DNA of 64,000 nucleotides from Planctomycetota bacterium (GTDB lineage Bacteria; Planctomycetota; UBA1135; GCA-002686595): positions 62,001 to 126,000 of the forward strand of contig JADYYP010000014.1 in assembly GCA_020853575.1 (NCBI GenBank), given 5' to 3'. Shown piece after piece: positions 28,269-36,677 of this stretch (its first letter is position 1; each line of letters opens with the position of its first letter). The position numbers and the translations under genes are program-made. The notes beneath the pieces are model-generated. The model was not told where the DNA came from and made no database searches. It was given only the letters and a program-made list of their open reading frames with translations.

Positions 28269-29228
28269 ATGAGCAACCCTGGCCCGCTCCGCATCCACTA
28301 CCATCGCGATTTCGACGGCATGGTCAGCGCCGCCGTGCTCGCGACCATCCTGCGCGAGAAGCGCGGCGAAGCGCCGGCTTGGACCAGCGTCAACTACGAC
28401 CAGCGCTCGGACTGGCAAGCCTTCAGCGCGAACGAGCGCTTCGCGATCGTCGACTTCCATTTCCACCCGCGGGCCGAGTATTGGTTCGACCACCACCCGA
28501 CCACGTTCCTCACCCCCGAGCTGCGCGCGGCCTATCAGCCTTCCGAGCGCTGGCGCTGGGACGAGACCTCGCCCTCCTGTCCGCCGCTGATCCTGGCACA
28601 CGCGCGCGAGCACTGGGATTTCCGCGAGCCCGAGCGTTTCAAGCACATGGCCGAGTGGTCCAACGTGATCGACGCCGCGCGCTTCAAGAGCGTCGACCAG
28701 GCCGTGTTCGGCGACGAGCCCGCGCTGCGCATCTCGCGCGCCCTGACCGTCGCACCCTCGCCCGAGTGGCTCGACGAGCTCGTGGGCGCGATGTCGACCT
28801 CGGACCTCGACAGCGTCGCGCGCCGCGGCGACGTCGACAAGTGCTTCCAGCGCGCCGCGCGCAACCGCGACCGCGCCTTGCAGCAGTTCCCGCCGACCGT
28901 CGAGTGGAAGCGCGACAAGGTGCTGGTCTACGACGCGTCCTCCAACGCGATCCGCCGCGAGCGCTTCGCTGCCTTCTACCACTACCCCGAGATCCACTAC
29001 TCGGTCGGCGTGATCCCGACGCGCGCGGGCTTCCACGTCTCGGCCGGCGAGAACCCCTGGAATCCGCCGCCGGTGCAGACGCACATCGGCACCATCATGG
29101 AGCGCTACGGCGGCGGCGGACACAAGGCCGTCGGCGGCGCCAACCCGCCCGACCTGCAGGCGGCGCGCAAGGTGGCGCTGGAAATCGGCGAGGAGCTGCG
29201 CCTGGCCCTGACCGCCAAGCCCGCGTGA
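28269..29228 (+). CDS. DHH-family phosphoesterase
   Basis: A 319-residue cytoplasmic protein of the DHH superfamily (RecJ/NrnA-like). Motifs in order: HYHRDFDGMVSAA (His12, Asp14, Asp16), IVDFHFHP, WFDHHPT (the DHH signature) and, in the DHHA1 region, GTIMERYGGGGHKAVGGA. Members cleave phosphodiesters in nanoRNA, cyclic dinucleotides or inorganic pyrophosphate using Mn2+. Length fits NrnA-like proteins, but the spacing differs, so substrate is open. The ATG at 28269 is followed directly by the domain. It is probably co-transcribed with rlmN, whose start overlaps or follows within 8 bp. Confidence 0.85.
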   Translation: MSNPGPLRIHYHRDFDGMVSAAVLATILREKRGEAPAWTSVNYDQRSDWQAFSANERFAIVDFHFHPRAEYWFDHHPTTFLTPELRAAYQPSERWRWDETSPSCPPLILAHAREHWDFREPERFKHMAEWSNVIDAARFKSVDQAVFGDEPALRISRALTVAPSPEWLDELVGAMSTSDLDSVARRGDVDKCFQRAARNRDRALQQFPPTVEWKRDKVLVYDASSNAIRRERFAAFYHYPEIHYSVGVIPTRAGFHVSAGENPWNPPPVQTHIGTIMERYGGGGHKAVGGANPPDLQAARKVALEIGEELRLALTAKPA

Positions 29229-29236
29229 GCCCCGCG

Positions 29237-30307
29237 ATGGAGAGTTCGTCGGGCACTCCGGCAACACGCGCCACGCTCTTGAGTTTCGACCGCGCCGCGC
29301 TCGCCGCGCGCTTCGTGGAGCTCGGACTGAAACCGTTCCACGCCAAGATCGCCCGCGCCGCGGTGCTCGAGAAAGGGATCACGGATTACGCCGCGATGAC
29401 CAGCCTGCCCGCGGCCGCACGCGAGCTCTTGTCGCGCGAGTTGCCGATCCTCTCCAGTACCGAGATCGGGCGCCGCGTGGCCGCGGACCGCACCACCAAG
29501 CTGCTGCTCGCGTTCCCCGACGAGGCGCGGCGCAGCGCAACCGTCGAGACCGTTCACATCCCCGCCCGGGACACGACCAGTGGGAAAGGCGCGACCCTGT
29601 GCGTGTCGAGCCAGATCGGTTGCCCGGTGGCCTGTCCGTTCTGTGCCTCGGGCCGCGCGGGCTTGGTGCGCAACCTCGAGATGCACGAGATCCTCGAGCA
29701 GTACGTGCGCGGCCGAGCGTTGGGCGAGCTCTCGCGCAGTGTCGTGATGGGCATCGGCGAGCCCTTGCTCAACTTCGCGAATCTGTCGCGCGCGCTCGAC
29801 GTGGTCCACGACGAGATGGCGATCGGTAGCCGTAAGGTGACGGTCTCGACCGTCGGCTTCCCGGACCGGCTGCGGCGCATCGCGCCGGAGAAGCCGCGCT
29901 TCCAGTTGGCGATTTCGCTGCACACGCCCGATCAGGAGCAGCGCGACGAGCTGGTCCCAGCCATGAAGGGCGTCGCGATCGAGGAGCTGCTCGCCGCCGC
30001 CGACGACTGGTTCGAGAAGACCGGACGCGAGGTGACCTACGAGTACGTGCTGCTCGCGGGCGAGAACGACAGCGCGGGCCACGCCGAGCGCCTCGCCCAA
30101 CGCCTCGCGCGGCGGCGCTGCACGGTGAACCTGATCCCCTTCAATCCGGTCGACGACTCGGGCTTCGGCCGACCGACCGAGTTCGCTGTCGACCGCTTCC
30201 ACCAGCGTTTGATCGAGCGCGGCATCGTCGCCACCGTGCGTTGGTCGCGCGGAGTGGAGAGCGACGCGGCCTGCGGCCAACTGCGCGTCCGCAGCGCGCG
30301 GGCGTGA
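29237..30307 (+). CDS. rlmN: Radical SAM 23S rRNA (adenine-C2)-methyltransferase RlmN
   Basis: A 356-residue radical-SAM methyltransferase. The cluster-binding CxxxCxxC is CPVACPFC (Cys129, 133, 136). The two extra catalytic cysteines of the RlmN/Cfr mechanism are both present: Cys122 in TLCVSSQIG and Cys346 in DAACGQLR. SAM-binding MGIGEPLLN and FQLAISLHTPDQEQR also match. RlmN methylates A2503 of 23S rRNA and A37 of some tRNAs; Cfr shares these motifs, but the general form is that of the housekeeping enzyme. A GTG at 29225 overlapping the DHH stop (GTGA) is an alternative start; the ATG at 29237 is used here. Confidence 0.88.
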   Translation: MESSSGTPATRATLLSFDRAALAARFVELGLKPFHAKIARAAVLEKGITDYAAMTSLPAAARELLSRELPILSSTEIGRRVAADRTTKLLLAFPDEARRSATVETVHIPARDTTSGKGATLCVSSQIGCPVACPFCASGRAGLVRNLEMHEILEQYVRGRALGELSRSVVMGIGEPLLNFANLSRALDVVHDEMAIGSRKVTVSTVGFPDRLRRIAPEKPRFQLAISLHTPDQEQRDELVPAMKGVAIEELLAAADDWFEKTGREVTYEYVLLAGENDSAGHAERLAQRLARRRCTVNLIPFNPVDDSGFGRPTEFAVDRFHQRLIERGIVATVRWSRGVESDAACGQLRVRSARA

Positions 30308-30519
30308 GACGACCGGAGTTTCGCGCTCGTTTCCCAGGGACCGTGCACGGGCGCTCCGGGATGATCCGCGCCGTGCCAGGTTTGCGATTCTGCGCGGAGA
30401 TGCCGTTCGCACGCGTGCGATTCGTCGCGCCACGCTGCTGAAGGCAGCGACGCGCGGACCTCGCCGAGCACTCTCGCTCGCCTCGAGCTTTCCCCCGCGT
30501 CGTCGCCTGAGACGTCTCC

Positions 30520-31311
30520 ATGCAATCTCGCCTCGCGTCCGTCGCGCGCTCCCTCCTGCTCCCGCTCCCCCTGTGCTGGATGGCGAGCGCCTGCGCCAGC
30601 GAGCGCTGGCTCGACCCGCACGCCGACTACTTCCGTCCGTCGCTGCGCACGTACTTCGACACCGGCAAGGACGACGCGAACGAGCTCGACATCTTCGAGG
30701 ACGGCGCGCTAGCACCGGCGGTCGACTTCCTCCAAGTCAGCCTGCCGTATCTGATGCACCGCGCGGCGGAACGCGAGCTGGACGCGGAAGCGCTAGAGAC
30801 GCAGAGGATCGAGATCGAAGCGCTCCAGCTCGAGGTCGACCGCGCGCACGGCGTCTACCAGGAGCAGAAGCTAGCCAGCGAGAAGGCCAAGGGCGACCTC
30901 GCCGCGCTCACTGAGGCCCAACCCGCTTTCGATGCAGCATCCAAGCGACTGCTCGCGGCGCGACGCGCGCTCGCCGAGAAGAAGTCCGCCGTCGGGAGCG
31001 CGCGCAAGTTGGAGCTGCGCGAGGGTGGCACGCGCCTCGATGGCGACTGGACCTTCGGACCGCGGGGCGGCGTGGGCATGACCTCGCCCGCGGCTGATTC
31101 GGCGGACGCCACGAAGTCCTCGAGCGGAGCTCCGGTGGTCTACCTCGGGCTCGGCGTGTATGCCGACTTCCAGAAGGGCGGCAATGGCGCGGACGTGTCC
31201 GGAACCGGCGTGCAGATCGAGCTCGGATACATGCTGGGCATCTCGGCCGACGAATCGCTGGGCGACGCGACCGACGGTGCCGTGTACGTCGGGCTCTCGG
31301 TCAAGCTGTGA
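30520..31311 (+). CDS. Putative lipoprotein with central coiled coil
   Basis: A 263-residue protein, family not recognised. The N-terminus has a lipoprotein signal ending MASAC, with lipidation probably at Cys25. After a Trp/Tyr-rich segment (RWLDPHADYFRPSLRTYFDTG), residues about 80-160 form a coiled coil rich in Glu, Ala and Gln (RIEIEALQLEVDRAHGVYQE). The C-terminal 90 residues include VYLGLGVYADFQKGG and IELGYMLGIS, which look like beta strands of a small barrel or sheet and end in VYVGLSVKL, a terminal pattern with an aromatic/hydrophobic alternation. Periplasmic location is likely. It is alone between rlmN and a convergent gene. Confidence 0.65.
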   Translation: MQSRLASVARSLLLPLPLCWMASACASERWLDPHADYFRPSLRTYFDTGKDDANELDIFEDGALAPAVDFLQVSLPYLMHRAAERELDAEALETQRIEIEALQLEVDRAHGVYQEQKLASEKAKGDLAALTEAQPAFDAASKRLLAARRALAEKKSAVGSARKLELREGGTRLDGDWTFGPRGGVGMTSPAADSADATKSSSGAPVVYLGLGVYADFQKGGNGADVSGTGVQIELGYMLGISADESLGDATDGAVYVGLSVKL

Positions 31312-31513
31312 GCTCGTGAAGGACCGAGGATCCGAGCTCCCAGGATCTTGGATGCACCGCCGCCGCGTAGAGCGCCGAACGTCGAGAGCGTGACTTCCCC
31401 ACACCCTCTGGGCGAACGCCGCCCTCGGGCAACGTCACTGCGCTTCGAACTGGGCGATCACCGTGCTCGCGCAACGGCGATCGCCCCGAACGAAGTGCTC
31501 GGCGCGCGAGGTC

Positions 31514-32689
31514 TCAAGGTGCCACGGTGAACTCGAGCGCGTCGCTGAGCATCGTCGTTTTCGGGCTCGGCGGATCGCGGAACCAGGCCTGCGCGTAGAC
31601 CTTCTGCCCGGCGGCGAACGGTTGGCCGAGCGCGCCGGGGTTGGTGGCGCGGAAGGCGTTCCAGTCGAGCGCGAGCGCGCCATCGCATTGCCCCGGCGTG
31701 CCTCCGGTGCTTTGAGCCAAGGTGCGCTGCGTCGGCGGCTTGACGCACAAGAAGCTCGAGCTCGGCCCCCAGGCCAACGGCGCGAAACCCGTGTTGTTGA
31801 TGCCGTAGAACACCAGGCCCTGCTTCTGACCTTCGAGCGCGGCAACGTCGATTGTGTAGCCACTCGCCGCGCTCGCGCTGGGCGTGCCGCTTCCGCTGAT
31901 CGACGGCACGCAGCCGTTGGTCGTGGTGCCGGCCGTGCAATACACGACGCCGCCCGGGTTGTTCGACAGCGAGGCATTCCACGTCGCCGCGATCTCGGAG
32001 TCGGTCAGCGCCGTGCTGTACAGTCGGAACTCGTCCATGCGCGCGCCGGACAACATCGGAGACGCGGTCGAGTAGGCGCCGACGCGGAAGGTACTCGTTC
32101 CCGAGTGAGTCGCGACCGTGACCGGCGCCGATGCGACGAGCGCGCCGTCGACGAAGCCGCGCAACTCAGCGGTGCTCGAGCGATACACCCACGCGAGATG
32201 ATGCGGGCCGGTCTGCAGTGCTCCGCCCGGCAGGACCAGGCCAGTGCTCCACAAGGTCGAACGCAACACGATGTTGCCCGTGCCGGCTGCACCGTTGGTG
32301 AAGGCGCGGAACGAGCTCGCGCTCGAATCCCCGAGCACATACATGAATGGATTGGTGGTCGCGACACTGGTCAGGTCGAGCCAGAAGGAAATCGTGAACT
32401 CGCCGGAGAGCTGCGTCTGCCAACCCGTGTCGACGTGAGCGAGCGAGGTGCCGTTGCTCGCCAGAGCACCCTGGAACTGACCGCCGGTGGGCACGAGTGT
32501 GTGCCCGTTGACCGTGGCCAAGGCGGAGCCCGCGCTGGGCACGGCGACATTGGCCGTCTGCGTTCCGCTGCCCTCGTCGAACTTGTAGTACAGCACGTCG
32601 GGATAGGGCGACTGCGCGAGTGCGCCCCCCGCGAGTTGCGTCACCGCGATCATCCGCCAGGCCCACATCCATCGAACTCGATTCCGCAT
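31514..32689 (-). CDS. Secreted LamG-domain protein with shared C-terminal module
   Basis: A 391-residue secreted protein. The signal peptide runs to GGALAQS. A LamG/concanavalin A-like domain follows (YYKFDEGSGTQ, FTISFWLDLTS, HHLAWVYRSSTAELRGFVDG, ARMDEFRLYSTALTDSEIAA). The last 140 residues start VYCTAGTTTNGCVPSISG and end SDALEFTVAP with the WFRDPPSPK motif, the same C-terminal module as the FG-GAP protein at 14948-16486. The LamG part probably binds sugar or protein ligands; no catalytic residues are seen. The ATG at 32689 is chosen because AGAGGA lies 10 bp upstream; a GTG 21 bp earlier is less likely. The gene is the first one beyond copy A of the long direct repeat. Confidence 0.82.
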   Translation of the reverse strand: MRNRVRWMWAWRMIAVTQLAGGALAQSPYPDVLYYKFDEGSGTQTANVAVPSAGSALATVNGHTLVPTGGQFQGALASNGTSLAHVDTGWQTQLSGEFTISFWLDLTSVATTNPFMYVLGDSSASSFRAFTNGAAGTGNIVLRSTLWSTGLVLPGGALQTGPHHLAWVYRSSTAELRGFVDGALVASAPVTVATHSGTSTFRVGAYSTASPMLSGARMDEFRLYSTALTDSEIAATWNASLSNNPGGVVYCTAGTTTNGCVPSISGSGTPSASAASGYTIDVAALEGQKQGLVFYGINNTGFAPLAWGPSSSFLCVKPPTQRTLAQSTGGTPGQCDGALALDWNAFRATNPGALGQPFAAGQKVYAQAWFRDPPSPKTTMLSDALEFTVAP

Positions 32690-32736
32690 CTGAACGCCGT
32701 CCTCTCTCACGGCTGCGACGAGCGTACTCGCACGGG

Positions 32737-32902
32737 CCAGCTTCGTGCAGAGCTCGCGCGCGCATTCGCACGCGGTAGGCGCGCCCCGAACGCGGCGCGG
32801 GCCCGCGAGGGAGTTCCCCGCGAGCCCGCGCTCGAACGCTTGGACGCCGCCGGCCGCGCTACACGCGCGTCGGTGCCAGGGCCTCGATCTTGCCCAGTGC
32901 CA
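32737..32902. repeat. 166-bp direct repeat, copy A (duplicated 3' end of the lysine aminotransferase gene)
   Basis: This segment matches 36512-36677 at a constant offset of 3775 bp with 5 mismatches in 166 positions by my count and no gaps. Read on the minus strand it holds the last 13 codons of the aminotransferase ([13 protein letters not shown]) with its TAG stop, then a large hairpin and about 90 further bases. Here those codons have no gene in front of them; they lie 19 bp after the end of the 673-residue secreted protein gene. This copy is therefore the displaced one. Confidence 0.92.
32795..32831 (-). terminator. Hairpin in repeat copy A
   Basis: A 16-position GC stem with two mismatches and a 5-nt loop, identical to the hairpin at 36570-36606. 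It probably terminates transcription of the two secreted-protein genes read from the right. Confidence 0.6.
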
Positions 32903-32920
32903 TTGCCCACGGCGAACGTC

Positions 32921-34942
32921 TCACTGGGCGTGCGTAGGGCCCGAGTACACCAGGAGTTCGACCGGCCCTAGCGACGTGTCGAGCGCAACGGTGAACCACT
33001 TGAGTCCTCCGTCCGGCGCCGGCGGCGCGAGTTCGCGAACGAGCAGTCGACCCTCTTCTACGTGCAACTCGATTTGACCGTGAGCCGGTCGCAGCGACTC
33101 ACCGTCTGCGAGCTGCGCCCCGTGAACGGTCAGCTCGGGAGCCTCGAAGCGACGCTCGCGGGGAAAGCCCCCTGTCAGCGCGAGCACAGCTCCCGGCCAG
33201 GTGGCGGCGAGCTGCTCCGGAACGCGTTCCACGATCAGCGTCGCCGTGCTCGCCGTCTCGCAACCCTCGAACTCACGAACCTCGAAGGGAAGGCGGCGAG
33301 CGCCGAACACCTCGCGGGCGGAGTCCAAGCCGGAAATTCGAATGTCGCACACGCCACGCCGACTCAGGATCGTCGACGCGATCCCCGGCCCCGACACGAC
33401 AGGCGAGAGCGCTTGGTTGGTGCGTCCACGGAGCTCGAACAGCGTTGACGGGGACGGCCGGCTCGCGATCCTACGATCGGCCCGCGCGACCTTGGGCACG
33501 ATGTCCGCGGCCACACGGCCGGTCAAGGCGAACGCGAGCTCGAAGTGCTCCAGAGCCGATGGCGCCGATGCGCGCACGAACGGAATGGTGAGCTGATAGT
33601 CATTGCGCATTGGATCCGCGACGGTCAGTCGGACCTCGATGGGGAAGCTCTGACCCGGACCTATGACGAAGTCGCTCAAGATCACGTCGCCGACGAGACA
33701 CGACTTCACGGGAGTGTCGATGCGCACCACGTCCCCGCTCGAGTTGGACAGGGTCATCGGCACTCGTACCTCCGCTCCCACCGGCTGAATGCCGAACGAC
33801 GGGGCCTCGACGAGCGTGAGGTACTGGCTGCCCGACGCGACCACGGTGTTCGACTCGGAGTCTACGCGTTCACCCTCCACGGCCGTGCGCCGTTCGGATT
33901 CCGCGCGGATCGCGAGCTCGGCGTCGAGCGGGACGGCGCCCGACGCATCGGCGCTGTATTCCAGCTCCGCGGCGAAGCGCCGGTCGACGACCGCTTGGCT
34001 CGGTTCTGGACGCCAGGCGAGCGAGGACGTCGTGGGCTGCTCACCATCGAGCCGCTCGATCTCGACGTGTTGGATGCGGTAGATATCACCGGTCCCGACG
34101 ACCCAGCAGCGCTCCTCGATCTCGCGCGGCATGGGCTCGGCGCCCTCCCAGCGCATGCGCTGAATCAGCATCGTCGCGTCGGCACAGTCGCGATAGGTCG
34201 CCGTCAAGAACGAGCATCCGGAGTGTTCCTCGAACAGGAGCTCGGCATACCCCGGAGTCACCATCACTCCATTCGCCAAGTACATCTCGTCGAACCCGTC
34301 GAGCACCTTCGAGTCTTGGAGTCGGATCAGCATGCGCAGACCGCCCGAAGCCGTGACCTCGACTCCCACTTGATCCTCCGCGACTTGGCACAGGTAGTCG
34401 ACCTGCCTCGCGGTGCGGCCGAACATTCCGAGCGCGCCGATCGCGACGTCCCACGTCGCGTCGGAGGTGGTGCGCGTCACACGCGGCACAGACCCCGATC
34501 GCTCCGACCACACGGCGAGACCCGCGGGATCCCACACGCGCCATTCGGTCGCGGCTGCCAGGGCTGGATCGAGCTGCGTGGTGCTGGCCAAGCGGAACCA
34601 GGGCCAAACGAGGTCGATTCTCTCGTCGACCTCGAAACGCGCGGGCTGTGAGCGCGAGTTCATCAGGCACGCCGGCAAGTCTGCACCGTTGAACGAAACG
34701 CGCCGACCTTGGCGATCGAGGCCCTCGACGTGACAGGCCTTGCGCGTGCGCGCATAGTGCTCGTTGGCGACGGCAGCCGCGGTATCGGCAATCGGAGAGT
34801 AGGTCGTGACGAACTCCGCGGCGAAGGAGCCGCACGGCGGAGGTACGAGCCTCGCGCGCAGGGCAGCGATGTCGGTGGCGGCGAGCGCGTGATGCGCAAC
34901 GAGTGAGGCACAAAGAACGAAGAACGGCTTGCAGGTGAACAT
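32921..34942 (-). CDS. Secreted protein of unknown function with a DUF1573-like Ig domain
   Basis: A 673-residue secreted protein, not recognised as a whole. The signal peptide is MFTCKPFFVLCASLVAHHALA. A middle section, about residues 370-450, with VRVPMTLSNSSGDVVRIDTP, SCLVGDVILSDFVIGPG and SFPIEVRLTV, resembles the DUF1573 Ig-like domain that planctomycetes use widely. The C-terminal 200 residues include ILSRRGVCDIRISGL and look beta-rich. Cysteines are scattered, possibly disulfide-forming. The ATG at 34942 starts the signal peptide; a longer frame exists but adds proline/arginine-rich sequence. It is the second of two genes between the 166-bp direct repeats and starts 84 bp after the first. 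No mobility or enzyme motif is visible. Confidence 0.7.
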   Translation of the reverse strand: MFTCKPFFVLCASLVAHHALAATDIAALRARLVPPPCGSFAAEFVTTYSPIADTAAAVANEHYARTRKACHVEGLDRQGRRVSFNGADLPACLMNSRSQPARFEVDERIDLVWPWFRLASTTQLDPALAAATEWRVWDPAGLAVWSERSGSVPRVTRTTSDATWDVAIGALGMFGRTARQVDYLCQVAEDQVGVEVTASGGLRMLIRLQDSKVLDGFDEMYLANGVMVTPGYAELLFEEHSGCSFLTATYRDCADATMLIQRMRWEGAEPMPREIEERCWVVGTGDIYRIQHVEIERLDGEQPTTSSLAWRPEPSQAVVDRRFAAELEYSADASGAVPLDAELAIRAESERRTAVEGERVDSESNTVVASGSQYLTLVEAPSFGIQPVGAEVRVPMTLSNSSGDVVRIDTPVKSCLVGDVILSDFVIGPGQSFPIEVRLTVADPMRNDYQLTIPFVRASAPSALEHFELAFALTGRVAADIVPKVARADRRIASRPSPSTLFELRGRTNQALSPVVSGPGIASTILSRRGVCDIRISGLDSAREVFGARRLPFEVREFEGCETASTATLIVERVPEQLAATWPGAVLALTGGFPRERRFEAPELTVHGAQLADGESLRPAHGQIELHVEEGRLLVRELAPPAPDGGLKWFTVALDTSLGPVELLVYSGPTHAQ

Positions 34943-35026
34943 GGTCGATTCTCGCGATGGAAGTTGGAGGGGAGCGGAGCAGCGCGCCGGACCGCCCCTG
35001 GGCGGCAGTCCGGCGCGCATTCGTTG

Positions 35027-36376
35027 TCACTGGCAACTCCGCAGGCTGACCGTGACCGACTCCCCCTCGACCGGCGTGTACTTGCAGCAGCGCCGCGTGA
35101 TCGGGCTCTCGACCTGCGTCGTCACGTCAACGTGGCCTCCAGCCTTCGCGCCGCTGCCCAGGAGCTTGAACTCCACTTCTCCGCTCGCTCCGACCTCGAC
35201 TCCAACCATCACCGACCCGCAGCTGCGATCGACGGTGCCGGCGTACTCGTACTTCGGGCAGCTCATGTCGGCGGTGGTCTTCACGCATGCTTCCTCGCCG
35301 GCCACGCAGCCGCCCTCCGTGGCGACCCCGACCACCGGGCCGGGGCAGTCAGGATTGAGCGGTGCCTCGAGCAACTCGATGAACGGGCGCGTGCAGCGCA
35401 TCTCCTTGTCGCCGCCCGAGGCGGAACAGGCAGCCGGCCGGCAGTGGCGACCGTTGATGGGCGTCGGATTCACCGTCCCCACGCTTCCCGGATCTCCGCC
35501 GGTCAGGCCCGAGATCGACGCGATCACGTCGTCCGCGTGGTTGGCGACCTCGCACCACTGGCTCTCCGCGACCAGCGCTCCGTTGAGCGTCGCGCGGAAG
35601 CGGTAGCTGCCCGACGTCGCGGCGATCACGTCGTGCATGTACAACTCCGTGTGCGCGGGGATCGGAATCGTCCAGCTCGAAGCCGGCACTCCGTCGAAGT
35701 AGAAGGTCGCGGCGCCGATCACTTCGATGAACAGCGTGCTCGCGACATCGGTGCAGTCGTCCATGAACACGTTGAGCTGGACGCGCTCATTGCGACCGAC
35801 GTAGGTTTCCTCGACGGCCGCGTACAGATCGGGGTAGTCCGTCGCGAACATGTAGCGCGCGAACCACTGATGGCCGACGGGGTTCCCGGCCGCGTCCAGA
35901 TCCAACACGCCCTGCTCACCGAACACGAAGCCGAGCTTGGCGGCGCCTTTGGGCAATGCGGCGTAGGTGTCGGTTCCGATGAACTGCGCCACCGGCACGT
36001 CCAGCTGCGCGTGGCCAGCGCCGGTGTTCGGATCGAAGTCGAGGATCGGCATCACCTGCTGTTGCTCGTCGTCGCCCATCCAACGCTTCTTCCCGACCAC
36101 GGCGTTGAAGCCATTGCGGATCCCCCACAGCGGCACCATGTTCGGTTGTGCGAACAGATTCGTTTGCGAATCCACCTGCGACGCGACGAATGCAACGCGA
36201 GCACGGAAGTGACCCGGGTGCTGGATGGTGAAGACGGCGTTGGGATCGATGGGATAGGACACTCCTGCGTTCGTGACGTAGGTCACCTGATCGAGTGTGC
36301 ACTCCGTCGGAGCAGACTGGAATGCGAGCGCGGAGCTCGCGAGCGAGCACCACGCCAGTAGCGTGAACGACTTCAT
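35027..36376 (-). CDS. Cysteine-rich secreted protein of unknown function
   Basis: A 449-residue secreted protein of no recognised family. The signal peptide MKSFTLLAWCSLASSALAF is followed by a beta-rich region (FTIQHPGHFRARVAFVASQV, VFMDDCTDVASTLFIEVIGA). The mature protein has about 14 cysteines, 11 of them in the last 130 residues (for example HCRPAAC, GGCVAGEEAC, RRCCKYTP), implying a disulfide-locked C-terminal domain. AGAGGA lies 8 bp before the ATG at 36376, a good ribosome-binding site that decides the start. It is the first gene of the two-gene segment between the direct repeats, transcribed in the same direction as the aminotransferase gene beyond copy B. Several sampled lines here are visibly less GC-rich than the surroundings. 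Confidence 0.7.
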   Translation of the reverse strand: MKSFTLLAWCSLASSALAFQSAPTECTLDQVTYVTNAGVSYPIDPNAVFTIQHPGHFRARVAFVASQVDSQTNLFAQPNMVPLWGIRNGFNAVVGKKRWMGDDEQQQVMPILDFDPNTGAGHAQLDVPVAQFIGTDTYAALPKGAAKLGFVFGEQGVLDLDAAGNPVGHQWFARYMFATDYPDLYAAVEETYVGRNERVQLNVFMDDCTDVASTLFIEVIGAATFYFDGVPASSWTIPIPAHTELYMHDVIAATSGSYRFRATLNGALVAESQWCEVANHADDVIASISGLTGGDPGSVGTVNPTPINGRHCRPAACSASGGDKEMRCTRPFIELLEAPLNPDCPGPVVGVATEGGCVAGEEACVKTTADMSCPKYEYAGTVDRSCGSVMVGVEVGASGEVEFKLLGSGAKAGGHVDVTTQVESPITRRCCKYTPVEGESVTVSLRSCQ

Positions 36377-36511
36377 CGTCGAAATCCTCTGGACCGGATC
36401 GGGACATCGAGCACCCACACCCTGTGAATGCCCGCGATCCGTCGTGTTCCGTGAACGTCCCGGCTTGGCGATATGGTCCGAACGAAGCCACGGAGATCTC
36501 GCGCCGGTCGA

Positions 36512-36677
36512 CCAGCTTCGTGCAGAGCTCGCGCGCGCATTCGTGCGCCGTAGGCGCGCCCCGAACGCGGCGCGGGCCCGCGAGGGAGTTCCCCGCGAGC
36601 CCGCGCTCGAACGCTTGGACGCCGCCGGCCGCGCTACACGCGCGTCGGCGCCAGGGCCTCGATCTTGCCCAGGGCCA
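36512..36677. repeat. 166-bp direct repeat, copy B (native 3' end of the lysine aminotransferase gene)
   Basis: The partner of 32737-32902. Here the sequence is in its natural place: 41 bases of the aminotransferase coding end plus its stop, followed by the downstream hairpin. The two copies are in the same orientation and bracket about 3.6 kb with two secreted-protein genes. Confidence 0.92.
36570..36606 (-). terminator. Hairpin after the lysine aminotransferase gene
   Basis: A stem from GCGCGGGC (36570-36577) to GCCCGCGC (36599-36606), continuing inward to a GAGTT loop with two mismatches, lies 27 bp after the stop codon at 36634 on the minus strand. It has no T-run. Confidence 0.6.
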
